Assembly: GCA_949123685.1 (NCBI GenBank)
Contig: CASBHZ010000002.1
Coordinates: forward strand, 27,792 to 91,791
Length of the DNA: 64,000 nt
DNA from: an uncultured Bacteroidales bacterium
GTDB taxonomy: Bacteria; Bacteroidota; Bacteroidia; Bacteroidales; Muribaculaceae
Reading direction: 5' to 3'
Position numbers and translations under genes: made by a program. Shown piece after piece: positions 26,272 through 36,440 of this stretch. Numbering within the stretch: the first letter of the stretch is position 1; every line of letters starts with the position of its first letter. A model generated the notes under the pieces. That model had not been told where the DNA came from. It was given only the letters and a program-made list of their open reading frames with translations, and searched no databases.

Positions 26272-27231
26272 ATGTGGAAATTTAAACCAATTTTAAAAAC
26301 AACAATCTGGGGAGGCGACCGCATCGCTCCTTTCAAGAGAATTGAATGTAATCAAGAGAACGTAGGCGAAAGCTGGGAACTTTCAGTTGTTGAAGGTGAT
26401 GAATCAATAGTTGCAGAAGGTCCGGATGCAGGAACAACCCTGCCTGAACTTATCGACCGTTACGGTGCAACACTCATGGGACACCGTAATTATGAAAGAT
26501 TCGGCAACCACTTTCCTCTGCTTATAAAATTTATAGATGCCCGCGAAGACCTTTCCGTGCAGGTGCATCCCGATGACACTATGGCTCAGAAATATGGAAT
26601 GCAGAACGGAAAGACGGAAATGTGGTTCGTACTTGAAGCTGACGACAATGCCAAACTCGCAAACGGATTCCATAATTCAATTGACCCTGCTGCCTATGAA
26701 GGTCTCGTAGAAAGCGGCGAAATAGAAAATGTGCTCAATTTTGTTGACATAAAGCCCGGTGACACATATTTTATTCCTGCCGGACGCGTGCATGCCATCG
26801 GCAAAGGGGCTTTTGTTGCTGAAATCCAACAAACGTCAGACGCTACATATCGTCTTTATGATTATCATCGTAAAGATAAAGACGGCAACGAACGCGAACT
26901 GCATACAGAATTGGCAAAGGAAGCTGTAAATTTCAACGACACAGACGGTGATCCGGTGAAGTATAACGCTCAGGTCAACGTACCGGTAAATTTGGTGAAA
27001 TGCCCATACTTCACTACCAACCTGCTCACGTTAGAACATGAACTGATGCGTGACTATCGTGAAAACGATTCTTTCGTAGCGCTGATAGTCACAGACGGAG
27101 AAGCTGAAATCCGAAGCGACGAAGGTTCGGTCCTTGTTCACCAAGGAGAAACCCTGCTCATACCCGCCTCCGCAAAAGGAGTGTCAATACACCCTCAGGG
27201 TAAAGTCTCTCTCCTTGAAACATATGTCTAA
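26272..27231 (+). CDS. manA: Mannose-6-phosphate isomerase, class I
   Basis: Interconverts mannose 6-phosphate and fructose 6-phosphate in the cytosol, a zinc enzyme of 319 residues as usual for the short bacterial type. Family signatures: WGGDRIAPF near the N-terminus, GESWELSVV, the metal-site segments LSVQVHPDD (about 102-110) and NGKTEMWFVL (about 118-127) and FIPAGRVHAIGKG (about 168-180). A cupin C-terminal domain ends in LLIPASAKGV. It is a single gene with its own terminator 44 bases downstream, which separates it from SusCD locus 2. Confidence 0.95.
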   Translation: MWKFKPILKTTIWGGDRIAPFKRIECNQENVGESWELSVVEGDESIVAEGPDAGTTLPELIDRYGATLMGHRNYERFGNHFPLLIKFIDAREDLSVQVHPDDTMAQKYGMQNGKTEMWFVLEADDNAKLANGFHNSIDPAAYEGLVESGEIENVLNFVDIKPGDTYFIPAGRVHAIGKGAFVAEIQQTSDATYRLYDYHRKDKDGNERELHTELAKEAVNFNDTDGDPVKYNAQVNVPVNLVKCPYFTTNLLTLEHELMRDYRENDSFVALIVTDGEAEIRSDEGSVLVHQGETLLIPASAKGVSIHPQGKVSLLETYV

Positions 27232-27274
27232 AAATCATTTAAAGGAAACACACTAAACTGTTAAAAAATAATCA

Positions 27275-27304
27275 AGCCCGCCTTCCCAACCCAGAAGGCG
27301 GGCT
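27275..27304 (+). terminator. Terminator of manA
   Basis: Perfect 11-base arms AGCCCGCCTTC (27275-27285) and GAAGGCGGGCT (27294-27304) with an 8-base loop, then ATATATTA. The rest of the gap 27305-27585 contains the promoter and leader of SusCD locus 2, listed separately. Confidence 0.85.
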
Positions 27305-27372
27305 ATATATTACACGTTGATCTGTATTAATTTACATTAAAATTTTCATTACGTAATATTTTTTAATAAATA

Positions 27373-27404
27373 TTTGCACAAACCGAAATTTGTGTATAAA
27401 TTTA
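27373..27404 (+). promoter_or_regulatory. Promoter of SusCD locus 2
   Basis: TTTG (27373-27376), 20 bases, TAAATTTA (27397-27404). The surrounding 36 bases match the promoter of SusCD locus 1 at 28 positions without gaps, including the extra blocks GCAC, CGAAATTT and TATAA. Transcription should start near 27411 and give a leader of about 174 bases, the same length as in locus 1. Confidence 0.75.
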
Positions 27405-27426
27405 CCGCAAAATACCATTGCATCCA

Positions 27427-27502
27427 TTAAATGCAACAGATTACGAAGCTGTCTTAATTTTGAAATCCATACTTAAATGCAACTCTTTCTGAAGCTGCCT
27501 TA
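27427..27502 (+). repeat. Direct repeat pair in the locus 2 leader
   Basis: Two imperfect 30-base copies, 27427-27456 and 27473-27502 (period 46), share TTAAATGCAAC at the start and GAAGCTGtCTTAA or GAAGCTGcCTTAA at the end. They lie between the predicted transcription start and the ATG at 27586, so they would be part of the mRNA leader. They could be regulator sites or RNA elements. Nothing identical was seen in the locus 1 leader. Confidence 0.6.
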
Positions 27503-27585
27503 ACATGAGGAACTCATTTCAACCTTGGGACAACATACAATAGAACTACATTAATCCACAACATTAGACTAACTAAAGAATAGCC

Positions 27586-29570
27586 ATGATTCAAAAAATC
27601 AACAACTACCTTAAAGTAGTGCTTATAGCGGCACTCCTTTCTCCATTTATTGTCAGCTGTAAAGATGACAACCCGGACAATGGAGGGAACTCAATTACAG
27701 ATGAATACATAGTTATCATCCCTGAAAATGTTGACCTCATAATGGGGGGGGTATAACTATCTCACAACAAGGAGGTTACATAACAACCTCTGAAAAAATA
27801 TACCTTGAAACCAACGGCAAGTTCACACCTTGCAATATAACGGAAGCTTCCGACGAGCATTTCACATTTGCTGTTCCAAATAACATAGAGAGCGGCACCT
27901 ACACCCTTCACGTAACCAAAAACGGCAAACGCACTCTGCTCGGACAAATAAAGATAACAATCGTAGCGCACCAGATACCGATACCCGAGGGAGCTACGGT
28001 ATACGGCATCATTGAGACTGAAGACGGCGAGCCTGTGGCAAATGTAGTTGTCAGCGACGGGGAAAACTGCACAGTAACAAATTCCGACGGCATCTACGGC
28101 ATTGCATCAGAAAAGAACCAAGGATATGTCTTCATGTCCGTTCCATCCGGATATGAACCCCTTACAGAAGGTGTCTTCCCTAAAATGTATCAAAAAACGG
28201 TATTATCCAAAGGCATACCGGAAAATATATCTTTCAAACTCAAGAAAACGGAGGGACAAGACAATTTCAAAATCCTTTATATGGGCGACAAACATCTTGC
28301 CAACCGTTCGCAAGACATCCTCCAATACAAGAAATTCCTTGCCGACGTTACTGCATACAAAGGAAACCATTCTTCCGAGAAGATATATGCCATCACCCTC
28401 GGAGACCTCACTTGGGACCAATATTGGAAAAATGGTTATGAACTTCCAAACTATGTAAAAACAATAAATGAGAACTTGAAAGACATGATTGTCTATAACG
28501 TTATCGGCAATCATGATCACGACCCAAAATCCATTGGCAGCAACAAGTCTGCCACCAATCCCATGCTTACTCATGTGGCACCGGCATGGTATTCATTCAA
28601 TATCGGACAGGCACACTTTGTCGTAATCGACAATATAGACTGTATTGCATACGATGGAGTTCAAGACCGCCCCTACACTCAGAATGTCTACGAACCCCAA
28701 ATAGAATGGCTTAAGAAAGATCTTAGCTATATCGACAAATCCACTCCGGTATATGTCATGACTCATGGCTCGCTCTTCTCTTACAATACATCAAATCCCA
28801 AAGCTTATAACCTGCGTGCCAACACAGGTTCGGACAAACTTATAGAAGCCTGCACGGGATATGAAGTGCATTTCGTGAACGGTCACCTTCATCAGCAACA
28901 CACCATGTTACCGACAGACTCCCCCGCGAATGGCTACAGCCATCCGGTATATGAACATAACATACCTGCAGTCTGTGCCGACTGGTGGTATTCAGGATAT
29001 TACACCCCCGGATGCCACATTACCACTGACGGTGTCCCGGCAGGATATGCAATATTCGAATTTTCCGGTAAGAACATGAAATGGGGATACAAAGGAACGG
29101 GAATGGACGAAAAAATACAGTTCCGCGCTTACGACCTCAACAATGTGGATTTCAGCAATGTGACATGGAAGAACCTTAAAGATTCCAAAGTTATCGCGGA
29201 ATTTAATAAACGATATGTCACTCCTTATGCCGACGGGAAGCGAAAGAATCAGGTGCTTATAAACGTGTGGAACTGGAACAACGACTGCACGATTGAAGTC
29301 AAGACCGTAAATGGAGAAACACTTGCTACCAAGCAGGTGCGCGAATATGATCCCCTTTCCATAGCAGCACTCTCCGTGCCGTATTGGGACAGAGACGCCC
29401 TTACAAGCATTCCGGGCACCGGAACAACCTTGCGCTACCATTTCTTCCAAGTTCAATGCAACGACGCAGACATCGACCTTGAAATAACAGTGACCGATAA
29501 ATTCGGCAACACCTACAAAGAGAAAATGGAACGTCCAAGACCGTTCTCAACAGAAGAGTATAAGTTTTAG
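27586..29570 (+). pseudogene. Calcineurin-like phosphoesterase lipoprotein, locus 2, frameshifted at a G8 tract
   Basis: Paralogue of the phosphoesterase at 17.5-19.5 kb. Translation from ATG 27586 gives a lipoprotein signal (lipobox Cys25, PFIVSC) and 56 residues, then stops at 27754-27756 just after eight G (27744-27751). The remaining domains continue without stops in another frame from within the G-run to 29570. They are the Metallophos N-domain (GATVYGIIETEDGE), the catalytic motifs (GDKHLAN, LGDLTWD, VIGNHDHD, MTHGS, NGHLHQQH) and the C-domain. One added G (or two removed) restores a full protein of about 660 residues. All metal-site motifs look intact, so the break is recent, switchable or a sequencing error. 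The stop codon lies inside a TTTTAGG repeat unit. Confidence 0.9.
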
Positions 29571-29666
29571 GTTTTAGGCGTTAGGTTTTAGGCGTTAGAA
29601 CTTATACTCGGCAAAACTACCACCTAAAGCCTACCACCTAAAGCCTAACGCCTAACGCCTAAGACC
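29565..29666. repeat. TTTAGGC/GCCTAAA hairpin repeat, site C
   Basis: The forward half (TTTTAGG, TTTTAGGCG, TTAGG, TTTTAGGCG, TTAG; 29565-29598) is separated by about 24 bases from the complementary half (CCACCTAAAGCCTA repeated, then ACGCCTAACGCCTAAG; about 29621-29664). The stop codon TAG of the phosphoesterase is in the first unit. The block lies between phosphoesterase and susC, exactly as site B does in SusCD locus 1. Confidence 0.88.
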
Positions 29667-29730
29667 TGAAAACTCCACAATACAATCCTACAATCTAAAT
29701 CAACTATTATTCACAACTAATACCTACCTT

Positions 29731-32700
29731 ATGAAACAAGTCAGCAGACTAATTCTACTTCTTGTTGCATTTCTGACGGGCATACCCGCCTGGGCTGCAA
29801 CAAGACAAGTGACGGGTACTGTCACCGACGAAACCGGAGAGCCCCTCGTCGGAGCCAGCGTAATGCTGGTCAATTCCCGCACCGGATGTATGGCAGACAT
29901 CGACGGCAATTTCTCCCTTCAGGTGCCCGAAGGTCCGGCATCCCTGAAAATAGCCCTTATCGGCTACCAGCAACAGACTGTCAAGGTTGCCGCCAACCAG
30001 ACAGTTGTCAATGTCAAAATGAAAGAAGACACCCAAACCCTCGAGGAGACCGTGGTTATCGGTTACGGTACGCAGAAAAAAGTAAATCTCACCGGTGCCG
30101 TAGCCGCTATAGAGGGCAAGAGCCTTGAAGGACGTCCGGTAAGCAACGTGTCCTCAATGCTTCAGGGAGCCGTAGCCGGTCTGAACGTAACGTCAAGTTC
30201 CGGGAAACCGGGGTCTTCAGCCACTTTGAATATACGAGGACGCACTTCAATCAATAATGCAAGTCCTCTTGTGCTGATAGATGGTGCGATAGGAGAAATA
30301 GATCAAGTTGATCCTAACGACGTAGCATCCATCTCTGTAATTAAAGACGCATCTGCCGCAGCAGTTTACGGAGCACGCGCAGCATTCGGCGTTATCCTCG
30401 TCACAACTAAAGGGGGATCAGAAAATGATGGAAAAGCCACTGTGCGTTACAACGGTCGGTTCGGATGGGAAGAAACGACTCAATGTACTGACTTTGAAAC
30501 AAGTGGCTATTGGCACCTTCGCATGCTTGAAGAGTTCCATTATGGACAGACCAAGTCTTACCTTCTCCCCAATTATACAGACAAAGATTATATGGAACTT
30601 CTCGCCCGTGTTAATGACAAAACCGAAAATCCGGATCGTCCATGGACCGTAGTCGAAGAAATAAATGGCAGAAAACAATGGAAATACTATGCCAATACAG
30701 ACTGGTGGAACGAACTATGGAAAAGACAACGTTTCCTCACACAGCACAACGTTTCACTATCCGGCGGTTCAAAAACGGTACGCTACTTTGTTTCGGGCGG
30801 TTACAAACACAATGACGGTATTGCCAAGTTTAACAACGACAAATATAACCAATACACTCTCAGAAGTCGTGTAAACTTCAACATAAACAAATATGCAGAC
30901 TTTGAACAGAACGTTGCATATTTCGGCTCAAGCTATAATTATCAAGGTGACGGTTCAATGGAAAATACGCTTGCTTTCTCAGGAGAGAGTGCATTGCCTT
31001 TATTCCCATTGACAAATCCTGATGGTTCATATATTTATGAGAACCCTTATACTTCCTATAAGCCTGCCAACGGACGCGCAATAATGATGATGCAAGGTAT
31101 TCATCCAGGTGAAACCAGGAAGAATAATATAACCACAACATCACGCATCAATATAAAGCCTATCAAGCAGCTCACGTTATCTGCAGATTTCACTTACAGA
31201 TTCTATCAGAATCGCAGCAATTCACGTTCAAATGCTATCCCCTACCGCGTATATCCTGAAGAGGATATGAAAACATACAGTTCCGGTGCAGGGCAGGACG
31301 ACTTCAAAGAATCTGTAGCAACCTACAATTATTATTCAGCCAATGCATTGGCAACCTACAAAGACACTTTTAATGATGCGCATAACTTAACTGTTGTGGC
31401 AGGTTATAATTATGAAAACCGTAATTATAAAACATATTCGACTTACGTGCAAAACTTGGGAAATCCCGAGCTCAATGACATAGGACTTGCTCCAAGCATG
31501 GAGGGAGCAAAAGTTACCGGTGGACAGACAGACTATTTCCTCCAAGGTATTTTCGGACGCATCAACTATGATTACTTAGGAAAATATCTTGTTGAGATAT
31601 CCGGACGTTACGATGGCACTTCGCGCTTTGCAAAAGGTCACAGGTGGGGATGGTTTCCTTCCGGATCAATCGGATGGCGTTTTAGCCAAGAAAAATTCTT
31701 TGAAAGCCTTAATCCAATGTGGAGTAACGGTAAAATTCGTTTCTCATACGGAAGTCTCGGCAATCAAAACACCTCGGATCTATATACATTCCTCCGTAAA
31801 GTGTCAATAAGCACTTTTTCAGGAGACAACATATATACGTTTGACAATACCAACGTAGCCAAATATTCATCCGTAGGCATCCCTATCGCAGAAGACTTTA
31901 CTTGGGAAAAGGCAAACCAATGGGATCTTGGCTTTGACTTAGGTTTCTTCAACAACCGGCTTAATGCAACAATAGACCTATACATCCGCGACACAAAAGA
32001 CATGATCACCGATGGTGTCGCACTCCCGGGTGTATATGGTGCAGATTCACCAAAAATGAACGCAGCAGACCTACGCACAAAAGGCTATGAAGTAAGTTTG
32101 GAATGGAATGATGCTTTCACTCTGTTTGAAAATAAATTCAGCTATAACGTCGGCTTCAATATTTCCGAATATAGAAGCACAATAACCAAATATGACAATC
32201 CAAGCAAATCATTTGCCAAAGACTATTATGAGGGAATGGAGTTTGGAGAAATATGGGGATTCAAGACAGATGGATTATTCCAAAGCAACGAAGAAGCTCA
32301 AAAATATGCATCAGAAGTGGACCTTTCATATGTAGCCAAGAGCATGAGCGATGGTTGGCAGGCAGGAGACCTCAAATTCCTGGACATTGACGGCGATGGA
32401 ATTATTGGAATCGGAGATAATAATATCAATAATCCTGGAGACCGGGTAAAGCTGGGGAATAAGCTTCCGCGATTACAATATGGTTTCCGAGCCGGCTTCA
32501 ATTATTATGGATTCGATGCAAACATCTTCTTCCAAGGAACCGGCAATACATATTGGTATCCTGAGTCGAGCAACATGCCATTCTGGGGATTTTTCTCTAC
32601 ATATGAGCGTTGCTCATATCTTCGCGGTGACTTCCGAGACTTATATTGGACAGAGGAAAATACTGATGCCTATTTCCCCCGTGCAAAATCAAAAGTTGCA

Positions 32701-33000
32701 AGCAGCGGGTATATGCAATATACCAACGACAGATATCTACAGAATATCCGCTACTTACGCCTTAAGAACCTCACACTTGGTTATACATTCCCGAAGAAAT
32801 GGACAAAAGTTGCCGGCATAGACCGTCTTCGTTTATATTTCACTGCAGAAAATCTCGCATATTGGTCTCCATTAAAAGAAAACTGTAAGTATATTGATCC
32901 CGAAGCTGCATTCATGCAGAATAAAGACAACGACCACTGGGACATGCTTTCATACCCTTGGCCTAAAACATTCACTTTTGGCATAGACCTTCAGTTTTAA
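29731..33000 (+). CDS. SusC/RagA TonB-linked outer-membrane transporter, locus 2
   Basis: TonB-dependent importer of 1,089 residues, clearly paralogous to the 14.1-17.3 kb SusC. It has the same signal peptide style, carboxypeptidase-regulatory-like domain (VTGTVTDETGEPLVGASVML), TonB-box region (ETVVIGYGTQKKVNLTGAV), plug with ISVIKDASAAAVYGARAAFGVILVTTK, and barrel ending in FTFGIDLQF. Long stretches of the barrel (for example WDLGFDLGFFNNRL) are the same in both. The surface loops differ, for instance near residues 255-290 and 565-590, so the ligands may differ in detail. The leader just before the ATG is identical to that of locus 1. Confidence 0.97.
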   Translation: MKQVSRLILLLVAFLTGIPAWAATRQVTGTVTDETGEPLVGASVMLVNSRTGCMADIDGNFSLQVPEGPASLKIALIGYQQQTVKVAANQTVVNVKMKEDTQTLEETVVIGYGTQKKVNLTGAVAAIEGKSLEGRPVSNVSSMLQGAVAGLNVTSSSGKPGSSATLNIRGRTSINNASPLVLIDGAIGEIDQVDPNDVASISVIKDASAAAVYGARAAFGVILVTTKGGSENDGKATVRYNGRFGWEETTQCTDFETSGYWHLRMLEEFHYGQTKSYLLPNYTDKDYMELLARVNDKTENPDRPWTVVEEINGRKQWKYYANTDWWNELWKRQRFLTQHNVSLSGGSKTVRYFVSGGYKHNDGIAKFNNDKYNQYTLRSRVNFNINKYADFEQNVAYFGSSYNYQGDGSMENTLAFSGESALPLFPLTNPDGSYIYENPYTSYKPANGRAIMMMQGIHPGETRKNNITTTSRINIKPIKQLTLSADFTYRFYQNRSNSRSNAIPYRVYPEEDMKTYSSGAGQDDFKESVATYNYYSANALATYKDTFNDAHNLTVVAGYNYENRNYKTYSTYVQNLGNPELNDIGLAPSMEGAKVTGGQTDYFLQGIFGRINYDYLGKYLVEISGRYDGTSRFAKGHRWGWFPSGSIGWRFSQEKFFESLNPMWSNGKIRFSYGSLGNQNTSDLYTFLRKVSISTFSGDNIYTFDNTNVAKYSSVGIPIAEDFTWEKANQWDLGFDLGFFNNRLNATIDLYIRDTKDMITDGVALPGVYGADSPKMNAADLRTKGYEVSLEWNDAFTLFENKFSYNVGFNISEYRSTITKYDNPSKSFAKDYYEGMEFGEIWGFKTDGLFQSNEEAQKYASEVDLSYVAKSMSDGWQAGDLKFLDIDGDGIIGIGDNNINNPGDRVKLGNKLPRLQYGFRAGFNYYGFDANIFFQGTGNTYWYPESSNMPFWGFFSTYERCSYLRGDFRDLYWTEENTDAYFPRAKSKVASSGYMQYTNDRYLQNIRYLRLKNLTLGYTFPKKWTKVAGIDRLRLYFTAENLAYWSPLKENCKYIDPEAAFMQNKDNDHWDMLSYPWPKTFTFGIDLQF

Positions 33001-33037
33001 TCATTTCGGTGTTCCAATCTAACATCTAATAAACAAA

Positions 33038-34822
33038 ATGAAAAAATATATTTTATTAATCGCAAGTATTGGACTTTTAGGACTTTCATCATGCGATGAC
33101 ACTCTTGATGTCACTCCAAGAGATAAAGTCGGCATTGAGGAATATTTCCGAACTGCCACAGATTTGGAACTTTTCTCCAATACATTTTACAATAGTCTCC
33201 TTGATAAAAAACCATATTCATATCAAGATGATCACATTGTGAAACAAACATTGAGCAGCGAGCTCCTTTGCGGCTCATCAAGAACCGTTCCCGCCTCTGG
33301 TGGCGGATGGACATGGACAGTGCTCCGAAAGATCAACACTCTTCTTGAATATGCACCTAAAAATTGTAGCGACCCGGAGGCTGTTGAAACCTACACTGCC
33401 GTAGGACGATTCTTCCGCGCACATTTTTATTTCGAGAAAGTAAAAAGGTTCGGAGATGTCCCTTGGATAGACAGACAACTGTTCTCCACTGACGAACAGC
33501 TCTACGCCGCACGTGATTCCCGTGAACTCGTAATGACAAAAATGATTGAAGATCTCGACTATGCTATTGAGAACCTTCCTTCAAATGAAACAGAAAAGAG
33601 TGCATATCGTGTAACAAAGGGCGCCGCTCTCGCACTCAAGTCACAGGTATGCCTTTTCGAAGGAACATTCCGAAAATACCATGGTATAAGTCTCGAAGGA
33701 CATAATTACGAATGGTACCTTCGCCAATGCGTTGACGCAAGCGAGAAGCTGATGAGCGGAAAGTATGGCAAATATTCCTTATATAGCACTAACAAACCCA
33801 CGCAAGACTATCGTGACCTTTTCATATTCGATAAGGCATCTGACACAAAAAATGAATTTATACTTGCAGTCGCCTATAACGTAGGTCTGTCAATATTCCA
33901 CAATGCAAGCGCATATTGCGTTCTTGACAACCAAGGCAAACCGGCAGCAACTCGAAAGCTAATCTCCTCTTACTTGATGAAAGACGGTTCTCGCTTCACA
34001 GACAAGATTGGTTGGGAAACAATGGCATTTAATGAAGAAATGAAAGATCGGGACCCTCGTCTCGCACAGTCAATACGAAGCACGAATTACATACGTGTTG
34101 GCGAAAAAAATGTTGAAGGTGCGAACCTGTTGGTTTCATCTACCGGCTATCAGCCCATAAAATACGTTACTCAGAAAGTTTATCAAAACAATGAAGTTGA
34201 CCGTTCAGGACGCTCTTACAATGACATGCCTGTGTATCGTTATGCCGAAGTGCTCCTTAATTTTGCTGAAGCAAAGGCAGAACTTGGAGAACTTACACAA
34301 CCGGATCTTGACAAAAGTATCAACCTTATCCGCAAACGCGCCGGAATGCCAGACATGAAGACCGGCAACAGTGTCGATCCTTTCCTCGTAAGTAAAGATT
34401 ACGGTTACCACAACTGCAACAACGGAGACATTCTCGAAATACGTCGAGAACGAGGCATAGAATTATTCATGGAGCACCGTCGTTACTACGACCTTATGAG
34501 GTGGAAAGAGGGTGAATGTATTGACCAGCCAATATATGGTATATATATAAATGGCGAAGGAGGAATAGATTTCACCGGGGATGGTAAAGAAGACGTAGTG
34601 TTCTATGCCAATGGCGGAACAAAACCAACTGCAGGAAGTGGAGTGCAAACTTATGAAATCGGTAAAGACATAATGTTGTCTCAAGATTCCAAAGGATATT
34701 CTTGTAACCATCACACTCAGGATCGCAAGCCGTTTAACGAAGGTCGTGATTACCTATATCCGATTCCAATCAATGAATTGAGCCTTAATCCGAACCTCGT
34801 TCAGAACCCTGGATGGAAATAA
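33038..34822 (+). CDS. SusD/RagB-family nutrient-binding lipoprotein, locus 2
   Basis: Ligand-capturing partner of the adjacent SusC (594 residues, lipobox Cys19 in GLSSC). It shares with the locus 1 SusD the hallmark GRFFRAHFYFEKVKRFGDVPW, KGAALALKSQVCLFEGTFRKYHGISLEG and the C-terminal YRYAEVLLNFAEAKAEL and EIRRERGIELFMEHRRYYDLMRW, and ends LNPNLVQNPGWK. It starts 37 bases after SusC. The differences from the paralogue concentrate in segments that usually line the binding face. Confidence 0.96.
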   Translation: MKKYILLIASIGLLGLSSCDDTLDVTPRDKVGIEEYFRTATDLELFSNTFYNSLLDKKPYSYQDDHIVKQTLSSELLCGSSRTVPASGGGWTWTVLRKINTLLEYAPKNCSDPEAVETYTAVGRFFRAHFYFEKVKRFGDVPWIDRQLFSTDEQLYAARDSRELVMTKMIEDLDYAIENLPSNETEKSAYRVTKGAALALKSQVCLFEGTFRKYHGISLEGHNYEWYLRQCVDASEKLMSGKYGKYSLYSTNKPTQDYRDLFIFDKASDTKNEFILAVAYNVGLSIFHNASAYCVLDNQGKPAATRKLISSYLMKDGSRFTDKIGWETMAFNEEMKDRDPRLAQSIRSTNYIRVGEKNVEGANLLVSSTGYQPIKYVTQKVYQNNEVDRSGRSYNDMPVYRYAEVLLNFAEAKAELGELTQPDLDKSINLIRKRAGMPDMKTGNSVDPFLVSKDYGYHNCNNGDILEIRRERGIELFMEHRRYYDLMRWKEGECIDQPIYGIYINGEGGIDFTGDGKEDVVFYANGGTKPTAGSGVQTYEIGKDIMLSQDSKGYSCNHHTQDRKPFNEGRDYLYPIPINELSLNPNLVQNPGWK

Positions 34823-34857
34823 GAAATTACTGATTTTATCAATACTAATTAGTAAAT

Positions 34858-36408
34858 ATGAAAAATAGAATAAATATATTAGTTATAACTCTTGTTGCCA
34901 TATTCGGAGGAGTCTTGACCTCTTGTAATAATGACGACAACAATGGTATTGCAGAAGCAGTTATGGGAAGTTCCCGCAACATCGAGTTTCCGGTATCAGA
35001 TGCAACACCTACTATGATTACCATAGTTGCAGACGGAGCATGGAGATGCGAGACACCGGAATGGCTCAATGTCACGCCCAATAGTGGGCTTGCAGGCACT
35101 ACTGACGTTACCATTGAAGTTACTGATAATCTTCGTGAAGGCACACCCGACCTTCCACGTAGATATGTACTCAAATTTATGGGCGATTCAAAACGCAGCG
35201 TATTTGAGGTCACGATTCGCCAAGATGGAGATAAATTCCGAGACATACAACCATCATCTATCGCACAGATGGTAAAACTGGAAGAAGAGGCTGCTGTAAA
35301 GTTTATCAACCTTCCCATTATCGCCCAAACAAATAAAGGGTTCGTAGGAACAGATGGAAAAGATTTCGTATATGTCACCGGAGAGGGTGCTCAAGCTCGT
35401 AAAGGACAAATAGTTGATATGTTGGGCACAAAAATGGATTCAGACACTAAACTTCCATATGTTATTTGCGACCAAATAACGAATGTGCAAAACGGTGATA
35501 TTCCATCTGTCGAGGCAACTGACATAACCGACAATATTGATGACTACAAGTCTGACAAACGGACATTTATCAAGGCAACCGGCATATTTGACGGAACCAA
35601 GCTTAATATCGAAGGGAAAACTCTCAGTATAACAGCCGAAGACTGCAATTCGGAAATTAACCTGGCATCATATGCAGGTCATATACTCACACTTACGGGT
35701 GTCTATTCCGGCACTGCATCTCCCGTGGTCCGCATGATCGTGACAGGTCTTGAAGACCTTGGGGCTAATGAAACCGTATATTTCCTTGAAGATTTCGAAT
35801 GGTTTGACCCCTACGTCCGAGAGTATAAGAACACAGAGGGCAAATCTCCTTCCGACAATGTAGGCGGAGAGTTTTATTCCGGTGCCTACAACCCTCAAAG
35901 CACCACTATTAAAGATAATAATGGATTTACGACATGGGATTTGCTTTTGGCGAAAGGTTATGAATTGACATCAACAAGTACAAGTCAGGCAAAGAAATCG
36001 ATAGGCGTCGCCGTTAATTATCTTAAGATGGCTGTTACAAGATATACAGCCGCTTTGACTCTACCCAAAATGCCGGAAGCAGGCGATGGCGTAGAAGGGG
36101 TGCATGTGAAATTCGACTGGACACCAATGACCGACGGCGGCAAGAAAGTCTGGGACCAAACAGAAATAGTAGTTGTAGTTGAAACCAATGGAACTGAAAC
36201 TCAATTCCCTGTTGCTCCCGCAAATCTTGAAGATGGGAAATCACTTTATCAATGGATAAATGAAGATATAGTTCTCAACGGAATAAAAGTCAATAAAGAC
36301 AGTCGCATAACAATCAGGAATATTGACGCAGACTTCCCGGATTGCGGTGCCGGCGTGAAGAAACGCTGGTTTATCGACAACATAAAAGTCTATAAACCAA
36401 AGAACTGA
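34858..36408 (+). CDS. BACON-domain surface lipoprotein, SusCD locus 2
   Basis: Third surface component of locus 2 (516 residues, lipobox Cys23, GVLTSC). A BACON-like domain (about 32-125, ITIVADGAWRCETPEWLNVTPNSGLAG, ending TIRQDGDKFRD) is followed by OB-fold-like modules (about 130-295) and a C-terminal jelly-roll-like region ending KKRWFIDNIKVYKP. Same layout as the 10.7-12.2 kb protein, but the last 200 residues are more diverged than in the SusC and SusD pairs. A strong terminator follows 33 bases after the stop. Confidence 0.82.
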   Translation: MKNRINILVITLVAIFGGVLTSCNNDDNNGIAEAVMGSSRNIEFPVSDATPTMITIVADGAWRCETPEWLNVTPNSGLAGTTDVTIEVTDNLREGTPDLPRRYVLKFMGDSKRSVFEVTIRQDGDKFRDIQPSSIAQMVKLEEEAAVKFINLPIIAQTNKGFVGTDGKDFVYVTGEGAQARKGQIVDMLGTKMDSDTKLPYVICDQITNVQNGDIPSVEATDITDNIDDYKSDKRTFIKATGIFDGTKLNIEGKTLSITAEDCNSEINLASYAGHILTLTGVYSGTASPVVRMIVTGLEDLGANETVYFLEDFEWFDPYVREYKNTEGKSPSDNVGGEFYSGAYNPQSTTIKDNNGFTTWDLLLAKGYELTSTSTSQAKKSIGVAVNYLKMAVTRYTAALTLPKMPEAGDGVEGVHVKFDWTPMTDGGKKVWDQTEIVVVVETNGTETQFPVAPANLEDGKSLYQWINEDIVLNGIKVNKDSRITIRNIDADFPDCGAGVKKRWFIDNIKVYKPKN

Positions 36409-36440
36409 TATATCAGTATTAACCAAAACATTACAGAAAT

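Noticed and set aside
28035..29570. Internal ATG as the true start of the locus 2 phosphoesterase
   Set aside because: It would remove the signal peptide and N-terminal domain that are encoded just upstream in two frames and match the paralogue.
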